Assembly (NCBI GenBank): GCA_026120035.1
Contig: JALRME010000019.1
Location: 372,001-436,000 of the forward strand
Source: Coleophoma eucalyptorum
Lineage: Eukaryota > Ascomycota > Leotiomycetes > Helotiales > Dermateaceae
Direction of reading: 5' to 3'
DNA: 64,000 bases
Notes under the pieces: model-generated
What the model saw: only the letters and a program-made list of their open reading frames with translations
Told to the model about the DNA's origin: nothing
Databases searched by the model: none
Shown: in pieces, positions 10,654 through 24,248 of the stretch
Position numbering within the stretch: position 1 is the stretch's first letter
How the letters are laid out: each line of letters begins with the position of its first letter
Position numbers and translations under genes: made by a program

Positions 10654-11167
10654 GGAGCAGAATGTAAAATTTTGTATGCTAGCATCAAGGATGCACAATT
10701 CCACGCTTAATGATATTTGTATAAAGGTTGGAATGTTTTCACATGAGTAAAAGGATGGTCGTTCAATTTTCTTCTTTTTTGTTTTGAGATTATCTTTGAA
10801 TGAAACCCCAAAACGCCACATAAAAACATAGCTCAACTGTTGGACGATGTTCGTTAAAAGCAATTTAGTCATTGCGATCTGAAGTGGTAGACCACTAAGC
10901 GTCTTTCAGAGATTCAGCAGCTTTGCTAAAAGAAATATTGAGGAGCAGCTAGATTGAAAGTGTAAGGATAGTTAGGAGATGCTAAAAACTCGGTATTGCT
11001 GTTTTAAATACATACAGCTGTTGAATTGGATCAGGCTGAAAGCGCGCTTCCCATAACCTCTGCTTTTCGAAGTGAGAACAAAAGGCTTCCTTCTCAATAT
11101 ACCTTCCCAGTTCTACACACCTCAATTCTTCACTCGCACCTACCTTCTACATCACCTCTCATCCAAG
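10654..11167. other. Intergenic, upstream of RRM gene
   Basis: About 510 bp between two plus genes. The last 100 bp is pyrimidine-rich, like a transcribed leader. A frame in phase with the next gene is open from an ATG at 11072. Confidence 0.4.
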
Positions 11168-13861
11168 ATGTTACTCAATTCACTCATTCCCGCTGCCTAT
11201 TATCATGCGCAACTATCACCATCTGCATCTCCGCCTGTCATTCCGTTTCAGGTTCTTCATCGAGCGAGGTTTCATGCAATTCTTTCCAAGTCCAAGATGA
11301 AGGAACACTCCCTCAAGTACCCACTTCACCTTTTCGACCTCCCACATCGCGCGGAGGCTATCTTCTCAACCAACTGCGGTAAGGTCCCTAAGAGACGCCT
11401 TTCTGGTCATATTCCAGCACAGATCGTGCATTCGGATCTGGATGGAGCTATCGTCCGAAAAGCCAACACTCTCCGTGACCAATTCCCTGTTGAGATCCAG
11501 CACGTCAAAACTCCAATTCTTTTCGAAGAAATCTACAAATATTTTGATGGATTCGATCTTTGGACCGAAGGTGTTATTTTTCTCTTCCATGTCCTCCATT
11601 ATATCGAACGAGAAAATGTACAACTTGACAAGGAGTTTGAGGAAATTGAAGACAATGAAATCAAAGCATGGGTTGCAGATTGGTTCCAGCGCACTGATGA
11701 GAGTATTATCTTCTACACTCAAAAGCAGGTCGATCTTACTACACACTTTTCTGCAGCCGATGCCCTAGAAGTTCAGGGATTGACCTCTCGACAAAATGAG
11801 ATTTTACACAGACATTTAGAGAAGCTTCGCCGCGAAGTTTCGAATAAGATGAGGCACGCTCAAGGCAAGGAAAATATCATGGTCGAACCTCTTGTTGCTG
11901 CATTAGATGGCGGTACAGATACTAGAGCCGAGGCTCACTTTAACAACGGATCGAATGGCCGAGAGAATGGCTGGAGTTATCATTACTATCTACGGGCGAT
12001 TGGTCTCAAGGGTAGTGGCACCCGAGCATTTGATGTACCCCGAAACAGTTCCAGCTCGATCTCAAAGGAGCATGTTGTCAATTCAGAAGACAAGATATCT
12101 CAACAGCAAGGTAGACCAACCGTGTATCAGAGTTCACCTCCTGCAAGTACTGGCCCGCCAGTTGGAGTTGTTCCATATGCTATATCTCGGCGAACCCCAT
12201 CTGGTACTATGGTATCTCCTACTGGAGCTGTTAAAGAAATAGTCACCGAAAATGGCACAACACTGTATTATGCCGACCAGCCGGTAGATCAGTGGCCACC
12301 GGCTGCAGAAGCACGAACTGCATATGTAGGAGGATACCACGAGCCAGTCATCAAATCACATTTTCTGAAACAGATGTTTTCTGCATGTGGAACTGTTGAA
12401 TATATCAAGATTCTCAATGGAAGGCTCGCTGCCTTTGTCCAGTTTCGCGAGCACGGCGCAGCAAATAGGGCCATTGCCTACTTCAATGGTCATATGATGC
12501 ACAATGGTGAGATATTGAAAGTTGCACTGTCAAATCCTCATGGAGACGGTGCTCGTCGTGCCAACCGCAACAATAGCTATCACAGCCAAGGTGGAAGCTA
12601 TCGAGCCTCTATGGTACATCCTACGACAGATATACCAGCAGCTGAGCCAGTCTACTATCTCCAAAAACAAGATGCTCCCAGAGAAAGTAAGGCCTGGAAG
12701 CCACAGAACGCTCGAATCAATACACCAGCAAGCACCACTTCTCGGACAAGCAGCGGTCAAAAACGTACTTCAGCTCGCCAAAGAGGCTCTTTGAATTTCT
12801 ACCAGAACAACAATTCGACAAAGACGACGCCAGCAGGTAGTCCCACCAAGAGATTGACAATTCAGTCCAAACAGCGCTGCGCTGTATCAAGCAAGCAAGA
12901 ATCTCCGCCAAGAAATGATGCAGGCTTTTCAAGAAATGCGGGAGGCATACCTGACGAACGAAACCATCGGAAGAGCTTTAAAAGTCGACGTTTGTCAACC
13001 CAGAGCCAGGCTTTGGAAAGAGAGCAACAGACTGTCCAAACAAATGTTGAAAGCAATCATACCACAACTCACAATTTCACCGCTCCGGCTAAAGACAACA
13101 TCCCGCTTCAGAGCAATTCGGAAGCGCCTTCGGAGGAGCAGATTCTGAGATATGTTGGTCATGCACAGATTAATGATGGAATACAAATTCTGACACTTCA
13201 AAGTAAGGAAAATAGGATGGATGAAGAACGCAGTAGCAGCAAGCCGAAATCTAAGGAGGTGCAAGAGCGCAATCAGAAAGAAAATCTGTTACTCAAGAAT
13301 GACGCTCAGAGTACAAACGAGGTAACGACTTTGGTCACGGAGGGCGAGGAAACCTTGGTGAGGGGAAATGATCTGAAGGATGCCCCAAATTCGAGTAGGA
13401 AATCCAAAACCACAAAGAAAATATCACAACAGAAGAAAAAAGAGAATAGAGCAACCAAGCAGGAAACTTGTGACAAGAAGGGAGCAAACGAAGCAACTGG
13501 CGCCACGAATAATGAAAAGTTTCAGGTCAAGCAGAACACTACAATGAATAACCAGATACCACTGTAAGTTGCAACCATTTCATTTATGTTAAATGAAGTG
13601 CTTTACAGAAGATCCACAAGAATATACACTAACCACTACAGAACCAACCAAGATAGCAAACTAGACGTAACCGCTGGCAAAAATGAGCTTGATGGATCAG
13701 GAAATCAAAAGCCCAAGAAAAAGATAGCGAAAGCCAAGGGCAAGAAGAACCCCAGTTTGAGCCTCGCTGAACTTGCAGATTTTCCCCCACTCGAACCCCC
13801 TAAGTCATCATCCTCAAGTATCGCAGATGGAAAATCTCCTCCACGCATTCAAAAATTGTGA
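11168..13861 (+). CDS. RRM-domain RNA-binding protein, unknown role
   Basis: Two exons, 11168-13563 and 13642-13861, with a 78-nt intron (GTAAGT...TACAG), giving 871 aa. The start is uncertain: the in-frame ATG at 11072 adds 32 residues, and I chose 11168 because the stretch before it looks like a leader. An RRM lies at about residues 378-455. It runs TAYVGGYHEPVIKSHFLKQM, then GTVEYIKILNGRLAAFVQF, a good RNP1-like strand, then ANRAIAYFNG. The N-terminal 300 residues look folded but I do not recognise them. The C-terminal half is low complexity, rich in Ser, Asn, Lys and Gln, and ends in a basic patch followed by SLAELADFPPLEPPK. An mRNA-binding role is inferred from the RRM only. Confidence 0.75.
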
Positions 13862-15522
13862 ACATGGGTGAGCTTGCTCCGTTTTCATAGCCAGGGATTT
13901 TTCTGACACATCAAGAGCAGCCGTCTCCACAACTAACTCGCAAGACCAGTGTAAGATACTTTAATTCCCTGAAATTTTGCTGCTGACTGTACCTAGTTCC
14001 TAAAATCGAAGCAATTATGCCTACTAGGACATGATTTAACTATACGTTAAAGAATGCAGGAGCAAATAGCCCCAGGAAATGATTTCTCAGAACTTTTGAG
14101 AGCTTAAGCACTTCCAAGTATCTGGGAGTTCCACACAAGATTGAAGGACAGGAACAAATTGAGATCCATGTAGTTTTTAAGATAGCACCTCAACAATCCC
14201 GTCAAATATAACTTCTCTGATTTAAGATCCTGTGACCGCTTCTAGCTATTAGAGTAAGCATCCATCGTTCATAAATAAATATAACTATTGCCATAGTCGT
14301 TCTGGTGCGTTCTTCAAGCTGGTATTATTATTGTCATTCACCTACGAATGCCTAAACGCAGACTCGGGACCATGGGGCTGTTCTTGCCGTGAGCTGCTAA
14401 TATATATATAAAAAGCGCATCATCTCCCAGTTGTCTTCGTCATCATGACGTGCCTTAGAGGAGATAATTGGAGTCGTCTCATGAAATAACTACAGTAGCT
14501 GTTGTTCAGAACACCCTCGTCCTCGAGGGTTAGATTGAATGGGATATAACAAGCATACCGCTTCGTCGACTAAAAAACCCCAAGACAACCCCCCCCCCAC
14601 TCGTACATACATTTGTCCTACCTCAGTCATGCCCCGCCCGCTTGACATGTTAACCTGCGCAATCCCATCTACAAGCCCGGTCTCACTAGCTATGCCAGGA
14701 AAGAAAAGGAAAAAAGAAAAAAGAACCACAATCTCTGTGATGGGGTCCGAGAGATCCAAAGGGGGGTGGGCAGTGGGAGGAGTTGGATGAAAATCCCTCG
14801 CTAAAGGCGCCCGCCTCCATCGCTAAAAAAGCAACTTCGTAAGGTTTTTGGTCTGGCCTTGGCCTGCCTTGTCTGTTGTCTTGGAGCTGAAGCCTGGGAG
14901 AGGGGGGGAGGGGGGGTTTGAGAGATTGCGAAAGTGGGTGAATACATGAACTCAATAAGGAGGGCTAGGCTTCTCTTTTAATAATTTATATGAAATGGCA
15001 TGTATATATAAACTTCGCACGCATGAATAAGGAAGGGTAAGTAAGGGTGGTAATTTTGGGAGGGGGGTGCGGCTCGCTAAAACGTTAACTCGATTCTTAA
15101 ATTCTATTGTGAGACATTGGTCTTAAGATGGTTTGTTGAGAGAGATATCGCGAACATTGCGGTGACTGGCCGGAAGTGTCAAGATAGAGCGAAGACGAAC
15201 AGTCCATCTGAGCTCGATGGATGATGGAGCCTGAGTGTGTTACGCTAGCAGAATTATGTTCTTGTATTTTTCTATATTAAGGGCATACCAACCAACTCTA
15301 GCGAAAATCACAGAGAAGCGATGTAGAAGAGAAAGTAAGGTAAACCACAATATGATACTCTAGTTAAAGATGATTAAGTTTAGCCTCTAACGAACTGCCA
15401 GGGTATCTCAGAATCAAACCGCTATTCCAGACCCAAGAATTAGAAAATAAAAAAGTCTATCGAAATCTTTCACTCCCTCATCCCCCTTTTTACCGTACAA
15501 TTTTTTTGTTAGACCCTATGTC
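13862..15522. other. 1.66 kb convergent intergenic region with G/C homopolymers
   Basis: Lies between the ends of the RRM gene (+) and the transporter gene (-). It holds a C10 run at 14589-14598, a G7AG7 tract at 14902-14916, a G6 tract near 15062, and several short TA tracts (14400-14411, 15003-15009). No frame has family features. It could be long 3' UTRs or non-coding transcripts. Confidence 0.45.
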
Positions 15523-17128
15523 TCACATCCTTTTCTTCAGAACCCACCCCGTCTCTGATATCCTGGCAGCCACCAACAGCCCCGTGCCCAAAATCGTCGT
15601 ACTGCCACCGAAAAGTTGTGTATACAGGAAACTTCCATTATCAGCCTCAATCAACTGTCCAGCAATCGGCGGGCCAATGAGAGCCGCAAAAGCCAAAATG
15701 GAAAGCGCCATGCCGACACGGGTGCCAATCTTGCTCAAGTCTTTCGTGAGGGAGGTCATGGAGCCCATGAAGATCCCCTGCACGGCCGCGTTAGTGAGGC
15801 CGAAGAAGATGGCGAAGGCGATGAGGCCGTTGAGTGTCTTGACAGTCGCCCAAATGTACAGCATGAAAGAGCAGAGGAAAGTCAAAGGGATGAGTGTGTT
15901 GATAGGTCCAAGGTAGGCATCCGCGATGAAGGCGGGTGCGACACGACCAGGGAAACCAACGGCATTCATGACGAGGAGGATGGTCAGGGACATGTGTGTT
16001 GAAGAGCCAAGGACATCTTTAGCATAGAGGTTGATCTAGATAAGGTAGGTATCATTAGTCTCGAGTACTCCCTTGGGATCTTAGATGTGAAGGAAGTACG
16101 TACATATGTGAAGGCGAAATATAGTGCTAGGAAAATACAAAACATGCCACAGATGAACAGGGTATATGGAGGCTCCTTGAACGCAGCCAATTCCAGAACG
16201 GGTCCAGCTTTCCTTGGAGGAATCCGCGTGCGTGCTAATGTGAGGATGATAGCCATGTTAGCCAGCATGACAAAACCCATCACTCGGACCGTCCATGGAA
16301 AGCCAATCTTAGGAATCAGTTGCTGGGCGATGAGGGGGAAGATAACACCACCAGTAGCACTACCCGACGCAACGGTTGAAATAGCGACACTTCTCCTCTT
16401 CAAGAAATAAGTGCTGACGAGACTCATGGTTGGGCAGAGCACGAAGCCATTTCCGAGTCCTTGCGCAACTCCTTGGGCAAGGAAGATTTGCCAGTAAGTC
16501 TTGCAGAAGGAGGTACTGAAAATTGCCAGCAGCTGGAGGAAAAAGCCGAAGAGCAAGATGTGGCGGTAGTAGCCAGAGTCAAAGAGTCGCCCCGAGAGCG
16601 TTGCCAGGAGACAGAAGAGAAAGATCTGAACAGAGCCAGGCCAGGCCAAATCCGAGGAATTGAGTCCGAGGTTAGCTACATAGTATTGCTCGAAGAGACC
16701 ATATGAGTTAATGTATCCCATGGTATTAAAGATAGCCAGATGGCCTTGGAACACTATAGTTGCATCAGTAAATGCAATTCACAGAAGCCGGAGACATCAA
16801 TACCTTGTAGCCATGCTCTTGTGCCACCATCGGGAGGCGGTCCAGGGTTGCGTATCGAGCGTAATTCCGAACGCGTTGTCAAAGATCTCTGTAAGACATT
16901 CAATCCAGCCTTTCCATCCTCATCCTTCTCTCCCTCAGCAACATAACTGGCATTGCCATCTGAGCCCTCTTCCTCGGGCATTTTAGAGGTAATTAGGTCG
17001 GGTGTTGTCTTGCCCGGGAAAATGGTCTTCTCAGACTCTACCCCGCCAAGTTCCTCTGGCGGTGTGGGACGTGAATCCGGGTATTGTTGGCCCGGCATGG
17101 TGAAGTCTTGCGAGCTCGATTGCGGCAT
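15523..17128 (-). CDS. MFS transporter, monocarboxylate/MCT type
   Basis: Plasma-membrane or vacuolar transporter of the monocarboxylate-porter-like group, which in fungi includes the Mch proteins. Three exons on the minus strand: 17128-16804, 16753-16104 and 16035-15523 (495 aa), with introns of 50 and 68 nt. Splicing yields AWLQVFQGHLAIFNTMGYIN and FAFTYINLYAKDVLG. A hydrophilic N-terminus of about 100 residues ends at PDGGTRAWLQ, the conserved entry to the first membrane helix in this family. Helices follow with motifs such as LAQGVAQGLGNGFV, KRRSVAISTVASGSATGGV and LNGLIAFAIFFGL, consistent with twelve segments. The start at 17128 is chosen over 17191 and 17098 without strong evidence. 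The substrate cannot be told from the sequence. Confidence 0.87.
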
Positions 17129-18815
17129 CGGTAGCAGAAGCAGGTGCGAAGGGTCGAGATTGTATAGCAGCAATGGGCATGGTCGCACCAAAAACCACTT
17201 TCAAGGGACGGGGATGGAAGAGAAGAAACACAAGGCAGAGATGATCAAAATGAAAAGAAAAGACATTGGGAAATCTGGGATCCCAAACATGGAGAAAAGA
17301 GCTAGCTGGGTAGCTTTGCAGGTCCGGACGTGGGTTGAGGGCACGAAGCGACGCTCACTCGAGACTCAACAGCGTAAAAGTTCGTAAGTGGATCGCATCG
17401 GCACTTTGAGCCGTGGAGTGGAGGGAGTGGGAGACGAGAGATGGACACACACTGGACTGGGCGCGCCCTTCATCTGCTTCCGCCACGCTCAATGCCTTGG
17501 TGCCTCATCCATCCGCTGAGTAAGGTGGTGGTGCTGCTGCGACGACGGCGACGCTGGTGCGGATGGAGGTCTCGTAACTAGCCTTACCGCTGCACTGAGC
17601 AACTGCGGCGAGTCGTGCTCAAGGCCCTTCCGAATGACCCCTTCCCCGTCCCGTACAGACAGAAGCATCATCTCAAGAGTCTTGCGCACACTTTCGTCGC
17701 AGGGAAAGGATCCGTTTACTTATCAACTTCGGCACCCACTTTGGATCCCGGCTCGAGACAAAGCCGACAGAAGGCGGCGCACTGTCTGGCGGCTGTCGTT
17801 CGAGTACCTCTACCTAGTGTCCAGTAGTACCAGTAGCCATAATAATAGTAGTAGGACCTAGTGCCACGACCCTTCTTCTCCCGTAACATAATCCCGTCGG
17901 TCCAATGGATGACTGCAACACAAGCACTCAAAATGATCTGGGTATCGGTTCCATGGAATTTCCAACTTCCTGACGCTACAAATTACTTAAGCCCAAAGGA
18001 CAGAGCACCTCCCTCCAATCTCAGAGCCCGTCAAATTCCGAGCACCGGTCTTGTAGTAGTTGTCTCTTGCCTCATGAACGGTATCACTCGAACATACAAA
18101 CGCGTGACCAATGCTCACATTACCCTGCACTCGCATCCTGTACAGCCGGCCGGGGGGGGGGACTCGCAACCTCTTACTGTAGATAAGGGCTGCAAATCCC
18201 GAGGCTGGTTTCCACTCTTTGCGAAAGTGAGCATGTTATGCGCGCAAACACATGAAAGGGAAGGCAAGTGGTGAATCGCAATCAATTTGACGGACGTCCA
18301 GTTAGGCTGGTCTATACCTACCCAGCTAGGACTCGCTCTTTTTGCTAAGGCATCTTTTATTTCTCTGATATCACATATCATGAATTCTCGTTCCTCTTTG
18401 ATTCGGAGCCATCTCAATTTCTTCTTTTGCATGGTCTTTCCGACTCCCCCTGCCTCCCTTCCTTCCCCGCGTCTGTCCACCTGTACAACAGAAGCTCTAA
18501 ACCTCCTCAGGTAAATTATGACCAGAGCAGGATGAGCGGAAAGGCCATGACTCCAAGAGACCCGAGACCCAGATAGAAAAGCGCAAAATTGGCTAGGAAA
18601 ACTAGCCGGTGGATCACTCTTTTGCAGAGCCACCTAGGTGGAAAACATCATTTATAAAAACCTCCATAAACCCTTGTAACGGGTAAACACCCCCTTTCCC
18701 TTCTGGCCAGCATAGCAAAAGGACTGGTGTAGAATCGAACATGTAAACAAAGGAAATGTTGTGTGCGTGTTTCCCGTCATCTCGTCATATGTCCCTTTGG
18801 TATTTTGGGGTACTC
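17129..18815. other. 1.7 kb intergenic, transporter promoter and Pbs2 3' flank
   Basis: Between two minus-strand genes. It contains a G10 run at 18152-18161. A 172-codon minus frame (18115-18633) is present, but its composition and lack of motifs argue against a gene. Much of the interval must be the promoter of the transporter. Confidence 0.45.
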
Positions 18816-20779
18816 TTAGCTAGAACCGGCAGCTGGGTTGACGGAATCTAGCGGTGCATTGTGGAGAGCTGGCTTAGTACTCTCGCCCAGCAGCCCTTTC
18901 ATCTTGCGTTCGATAGCATTGCGCGCCCACTCTGCAACCTCCTTGTCTTCGGTACCCGTGAAGTGCTCTTCTTCAAGCTTGACATCGGCCAGTTCCTTTT
19001 CGAGTTCCGTGGCCTCGTCCTCGTCATCTTCACTAATAGTCTCTGGCTTTGAAAGTGACGCTAGCCATCCGTGGGCAAGAAGCATAGAGTATGTAGGCCG
19101 AAGTTTGGGTATCTTATGCAGACATCCACGAACGAAGTCTCGAGCCAACGCAGAGTATCCCTCTTCGGGGAGATCAGGCGGTTCGCCATCAACAATTGCC
19201 TATTGAGTGTCAGTGAAGAAGTAGGAGAATAGGACGGATTTCATACACTGAGTTGACTGAAGATGTTGTTATACGTCTCTGGTGGGTATGGGTACCGACC
19301 CATGGCGCACTCAATGATACTAAGTCCCAAACTCCAGATATCGCTTTGTACACTATACGTTCCACCGCCTGGGTTTGCTCCAGCCTGAGACATTCCACCT
19401 CCTGATATCCGCTCTGGTGCCATGTACGATTGACAACCAATGTTTGTCTTCGCAATACTAGCCACCAGGTTTCCGCTAACACCGAAGTCACAAATCTTGA
19501 CTTGCCCTCGTGTATTCACCAGAATGTTGGTTGGCTTGACATCTCGGTGAATGATATTGTGATCATCCTTTAATGTCTTCAAACCTTGGACTGTACAATA
19601 AGTGATTTTTCGTAGCACATTCTCGGGAATTCCGTCCCCATAGATCTTATCTATAGAGCCGCCATCCATGAACTCTATACATATGTAAACAGCTCCTTCT
19701 TGGAAGAAAGCACCATAGAAATCGATTATGTATGGGGATAGGCAGCGATGGAGGATATCGAGCTCCATGATAATTTGGGCAAATTTAGCTTCGTCGAGCT
19801 CCAGCCTGATCTCCTTCATCGCCATCACAATACCAGTCGTAGATCCAGAAGCAGCAGGTGAGCTGTCAAGGGAGTCGAGGCTATGTGATGATAAGGGTAA
19901 CTCAGATACTGCCTTGTTTCCGGCAAGTCCCAGACCAGGTCTGCGAATCTTTGGTCTCGAATGCCGTACTTTGTAAACAGTGCCATAATTTCCTTTCCCA
20001 AGTTCTTCAAGCGTATCTACCTCATCCAGTGATATGCTGAAATTGTTTCCAGTTGAGAAGTCAATGCCTCCACCATGAATGACTGCCTTGCCGGCAAAAT
20101 TCAAAGTCCCATTCTTAGTATCAACAAATTGTGAAAACTTGCTAAATTGTGAGCCGGTATCTGCGGGCCCATTTTGGAGAGCGCCATTGGCGACAGGACT
20201 GTCTGTTGGAGAAGCTCCCGGCAAGCCCCCGGGTAGTTTCATGCCTCTTCTTTGTCCCAGCGAAGGCTTTCCCATAGCTGGCTTTGCTTTGGGAATCGCA
20301 GGGGCAGAAACGAAGTTGTGGGGCGCAGGTCGCATGCTAGGTGGAAGACGCAGACCTCCAGGGAGACCGGAAACAGGACCAGGACTTTGAGGCTCCGGAG
20401 CCATTGCGGGAGACTGCGATCCAGCCCTCACCGGCGGTGTACCCTGTCGGGACAAATGGAAGGCTCTCATTTTATCTTGCATAGTCTGCGGTAGCCCGCC
20501 GGCCCCCTTTGTACTTGATAGGCTGGAGCTGAAGTTGGGTCTACGGGCGTTATTCAACATACCGAGAGGCGTCGAAGAGGCAGTCATGGCTGGGGTAGAC
20601 GTAGGTTCGGAAGAGGACCGAAGGGTAGGCAGTCGCTGGATATTCGATGCATCTGATGCATCTGCTGCATCATTGCCTGTATTTGTAGGTTCGGGAGGAG
20701 CGGAGGCATGCACCGCTGCAAAATCTATCGAGTCTCCTGGTGGTGCGCTGGGCACCTCTTCTGGCGGCGTAGCCATCAT
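18816..20779 (-). CDS. pbs2: MAP kinase kinase of the HOG pathway, Pbs2/PbsB ortholog
   Basis: Dual-specificity kinase that phosphorylates the Hog1-type MAPK in osmotic and oxidative stress signalling; in plant-pathogenic fungi this pathway sets dicarboximide and phenylpyrrole sensitivity. Two exons, 20779-19247 and 19199-18816, giving 638 aa. The 47-nt intron joins NNIFSQLS to AIVDGEPPDLP. The first 250 residues are disordered and Pro/Ser-rich. The kinase domain shows LGKGNYGTVYK (about 260), the ATP-site lysine in VMAMKEI (about 322), HRDVKPTNILVN (about 411), DFGVSGN (about 431) and the activation-loop phosphosites in SIAKT, then MAPERI. An insertion of about 40 residues sits between the glycine loop and the ATP lysine, which I recall as normal for filamentous ascomycete Pbs2. 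The start is one of three nearby methionines. Confidence 0.93.
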
Positions 20780-23700
20780 AGAATTGTAAGCTATCCACAA
20801 GTCATGGAAGGACAGCGCAGCCCAAATGACCTTAGAATGAGGGACAAGACTCCTACATGCATTTTTAGTCAGCAGAGTTCACTGGGCCGATGTCTGGAGG
20901 AGTAAGGCTGACTCTTGAGGGGTATGGAATCAGGAGAAAGTTTCCGGCTTTTCCTGCCCAGGTTGAAGTGTCGCTGAAGTGTCAGGAAGAGTCTGCTGAG
21001 CGCTAAAACAGGCCAAGTGGCGAGCGACAATGTTACCGGTACGGAGTATATCTTAAAAGGCGCAAACCGTAGGGCGTGAGAATTTGGTTGGTATGAAGAA
21101 GATTGAAGCCGGCGGCGAGAGACTTCCCAACTCTCGGCGTCCTGGAGGTAACGAGGCCACGATACGAGCTAACCGCTTCTTGATCGGAATTGATATTGTG
21201 TATTCAGGGTTCACAGGCTGTTGAGTTATCGAGACAGTTCGTCGAGTTTGACTTTTGCTTTGGGCAGCTGCTGGCGTTGGTTGTCGGTGGCAGATTCGAT
21301 TGCGACAGTAGCAGAGATCTCTCCACAGACACTCGTGCTTTGGGGTAGCAAGATGAACCGAAGGCTAGGAAAGCGAGGATACGAATGCTTAAAGAAGTCA
21401 ATCAAGACAACAAACGTGAGTTGAAATTGAATTCGGAGACAACTTGGCGTCTTCAGAATCGCATCAAATTCAGAACAGAGACGTTAGGTATGTAATCGTT
21501 ATTGCTAGCATTGCTCTAAGAGCGACGAAATGTGCAATGACGTTGGCCTTCATAGGTCTCTTGGTGGGAGAAAATGGTGGACGAGCGTGAGTGGATAAGG
21601 CACCCCCACAAGAACGACGAGTTGGCAAGGATCTCTCGAGACACAGACCTTTGGCGAGCAAGCCACAGTCGTAACTATGATCAAGAGGACGGACTCTCCT
21701 GATCTGATCTTAAGGGAAGAAATGGGGTCATGAGAGGCACGGAAGCAAATTCCTTTCCTTGACGTATCTTGCGGGGCAAAACGAGATGATCGCAGTAGAG
21801 TCAACAGCAAATCCAGCATGGAAGTCTGAAAACAAGTAGCAGACATCAGCCACACGTTTGAGTGTACAGGTCAAACCCAGACATGTGAGGGGACGCCGCA
21901 ATACTGGACTCTGCTCGATGAGATCGACCATAACTGGATACCAAGCTCGCGGGAAAGGAAGGATGGTGAAGCTGATTCTCAGGACAGCTCTCGGTCACGT
22001 GCTAATACAAGTTGTCCAGTTCTGTGGTGACAAGCACTTCACCAAGAAGAGAAAGACTTAGTTGAGGATATTTCTTCACTCTTTGCACTTCACCTTGAGA
22101 CAGAAAGTATCTTTACATTCTCTTGCTCCTATCGCTGGCCTTTTGGCCTCGGCAACCATCCATCCAGGGCTCAATCCAAAGCAGTGAGCAACCTATCAAG
22201 GTACAAAACTAGCGACATACCAATCTACTCGTATGATAAGTCGTGGCTTTGACCTCAAAAGCAGTGGCTTTGCCAAACAACAAGCTCCTCCAGTGCCACC
22301 CATTCTTACATCCTTATCTCACAAGGTGCCTAAGGTAAGAAGGCAGGAAGGGTATGTACATTGCAGAGACAGAGTTGCCGTAGCGAGGCGAAAGGCTAAT
22401 CGAGATGGCGAGCAGTAATCCAACCAAGGGTCCAAGTCTTGTTCCAAGGCTCCGAAGAAGTTGGCAACTACCGTCGCCGATGTTAGGAATGAAGTTATTC
22501 TTAACAACCCAAGGCGAACTTGCATACGGAAGGACGGAAGAAACGGAATTTACTCGAGTATGAGCGGGCTAGAAATAGGACTGGGGACCACAATATGCAT
22601 TGATTGTCCTTTCTGAGATAGGATTTGCACGTTGGCTTGACGTGGAAGCTGATAATTGCACAATGAAATTTCCCGAGGCTGGCATTTCGAAGTGGAAGTT
22701 CTTGTTCCTGTTCCTGTCCTGTTCTCTGATCCCAATGTGCAAGCAGATATCTATTCTTGGACGCTGATTGCGAAAAGCATGGCCTTCTCTCATGCACGCT
22801 GTCGTCACAGAGCTTCAACCAGGTTCGCTAATGAAACACCGGTGTGGCTTGCAGAATTCGGGTACTGTCCCTGCAGATATTTGACATCTGACATTCTCTC
22901 GATTGCGTTTGATACATTGGTGGAAGTGAGTGAGGTGTGATTCCCTCACATTTCAGGTGTTTGGAGAATTTGTAGCTCTTACTTTCTCCCTACTTTCTCT
23001 CATACCCCTCTACATTCAATAATGGCCTCGCAACTGGCTGGACTATTCTGCAACCAGACTGGAGCCACCAGTAGAAGTTGGTTACGTACAGCTCACCATC
23101 ACAGACGCACAGCGAGACCAAAGTACCGATCTTTTTAACCAGAAGTTTCATCGAGGGGTACTTGGCATACCAATGAGCTCTTGACAGCCAAGGTCTTGAG
23201 CCTTTCAGATATCGCTTCGCTGGCACTTCCGTTACCTGTCTCGTCCAGTGAAGATAGCAAGTACCGCTTCTCGACTGCCATCAGTTAATTACCAGGCTTT
23301 GCGATACCGACGCTTCTATCGCACAATATAGCGAGTGACGGACATAAGCCGAAGGCAGATCGCCAAGTAATTTGATGTCAGGATTAAGATCCATTACTGC
23401 TACTGGCTAACAGAAAGGATACTTGCGGTTGAGGCTGAGCCCATGGTTCTCACGCATGAGCCTTGCGGGGACGAAACGATTGACGTTATCCTTGCGTGAT
23501 GGAATTTGTATGCAGATGTGCGTGAAGTACGAAAATGCGGCAGTAGAAAAGCCAGACGATGGTGACCTTGCAGCTGAGGAGTTGGAAGGTGTGACGCCGA
23601 AGACGATGATGATTGGCTGGATCGGTAACAGTCCGTTACGGGTAAACACGTTTCTCATATCTACTTGTCAAGCTATCTTGACATATCTTCTCGCCAGCTC

Positions 23701-24248
23701 TTCGCTGCATACCAAGGACTTGTAAGATGGGGAATCTGGACTGCTTTCAGTCGACTGTACATTGATGCCCAGTGATGGCGGAATCTGTGTGTCAGTGATT
23801 GCACCGAGTACAAGGATTGCCTCTTGAGACCTCTCTGTCGCGTCTCTCGCGTCTCAGGCACCTTGTACGTTCGCCTCTACGGCCAAGAAAACCGAAAAGT
23901 GAAAAGCCCCAGCCTCCGTGACAAGCACAAGTACCCAGAGCTTTGTGGAACCTTGAAAGTGATTGTTCTTTCCTTTCAAAGGATTCAGTTCCTCTATATC
24001 TCTCACAAACGGTTCCTTTCCTTCAAGAACCTCTATCGCTGGGAAAGAGAAAGCGCCGACCATATCCCAAACGCGCGTCTGCTTTCCTCTTTCCTCTGCT
24101 TCCGTCATCGCTTTCCTTATCAGATCATAGATCGCGAACGCACGTCAGTGCCGCCTGCTTCCCTCAGTCTGCAAAATCAAACCACAGTTCAGAACAACAC
24201 AATCACTGGGTGGATATCATCGCAGATAACGCTTCATAACACCTCATC
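20780..24248. other. 3.5 kb gene-free divergent region, Pbs2 / membrane transporter
   Basis: I looked on both strands and found only frames below about 105 codons outside the transporter's own leader, none with recognisable motifs. The right end (about 23850-24248) is strongly pyrimidine-rich on the plus strand, like a promoter and leader. The rest must hold the upstream region of Pbs2 and possibly non-coding transcripts. Confidence 0.5.

Noticed and set aside
18115..18633. 172-codon minus-strand frame between the MFS transporter and Pbs2
   Set aside because: No domain, signal or intron evidence; composition varies along its length and it contains a G/C homopolymer. Most likely a chance frame in a promoter region.
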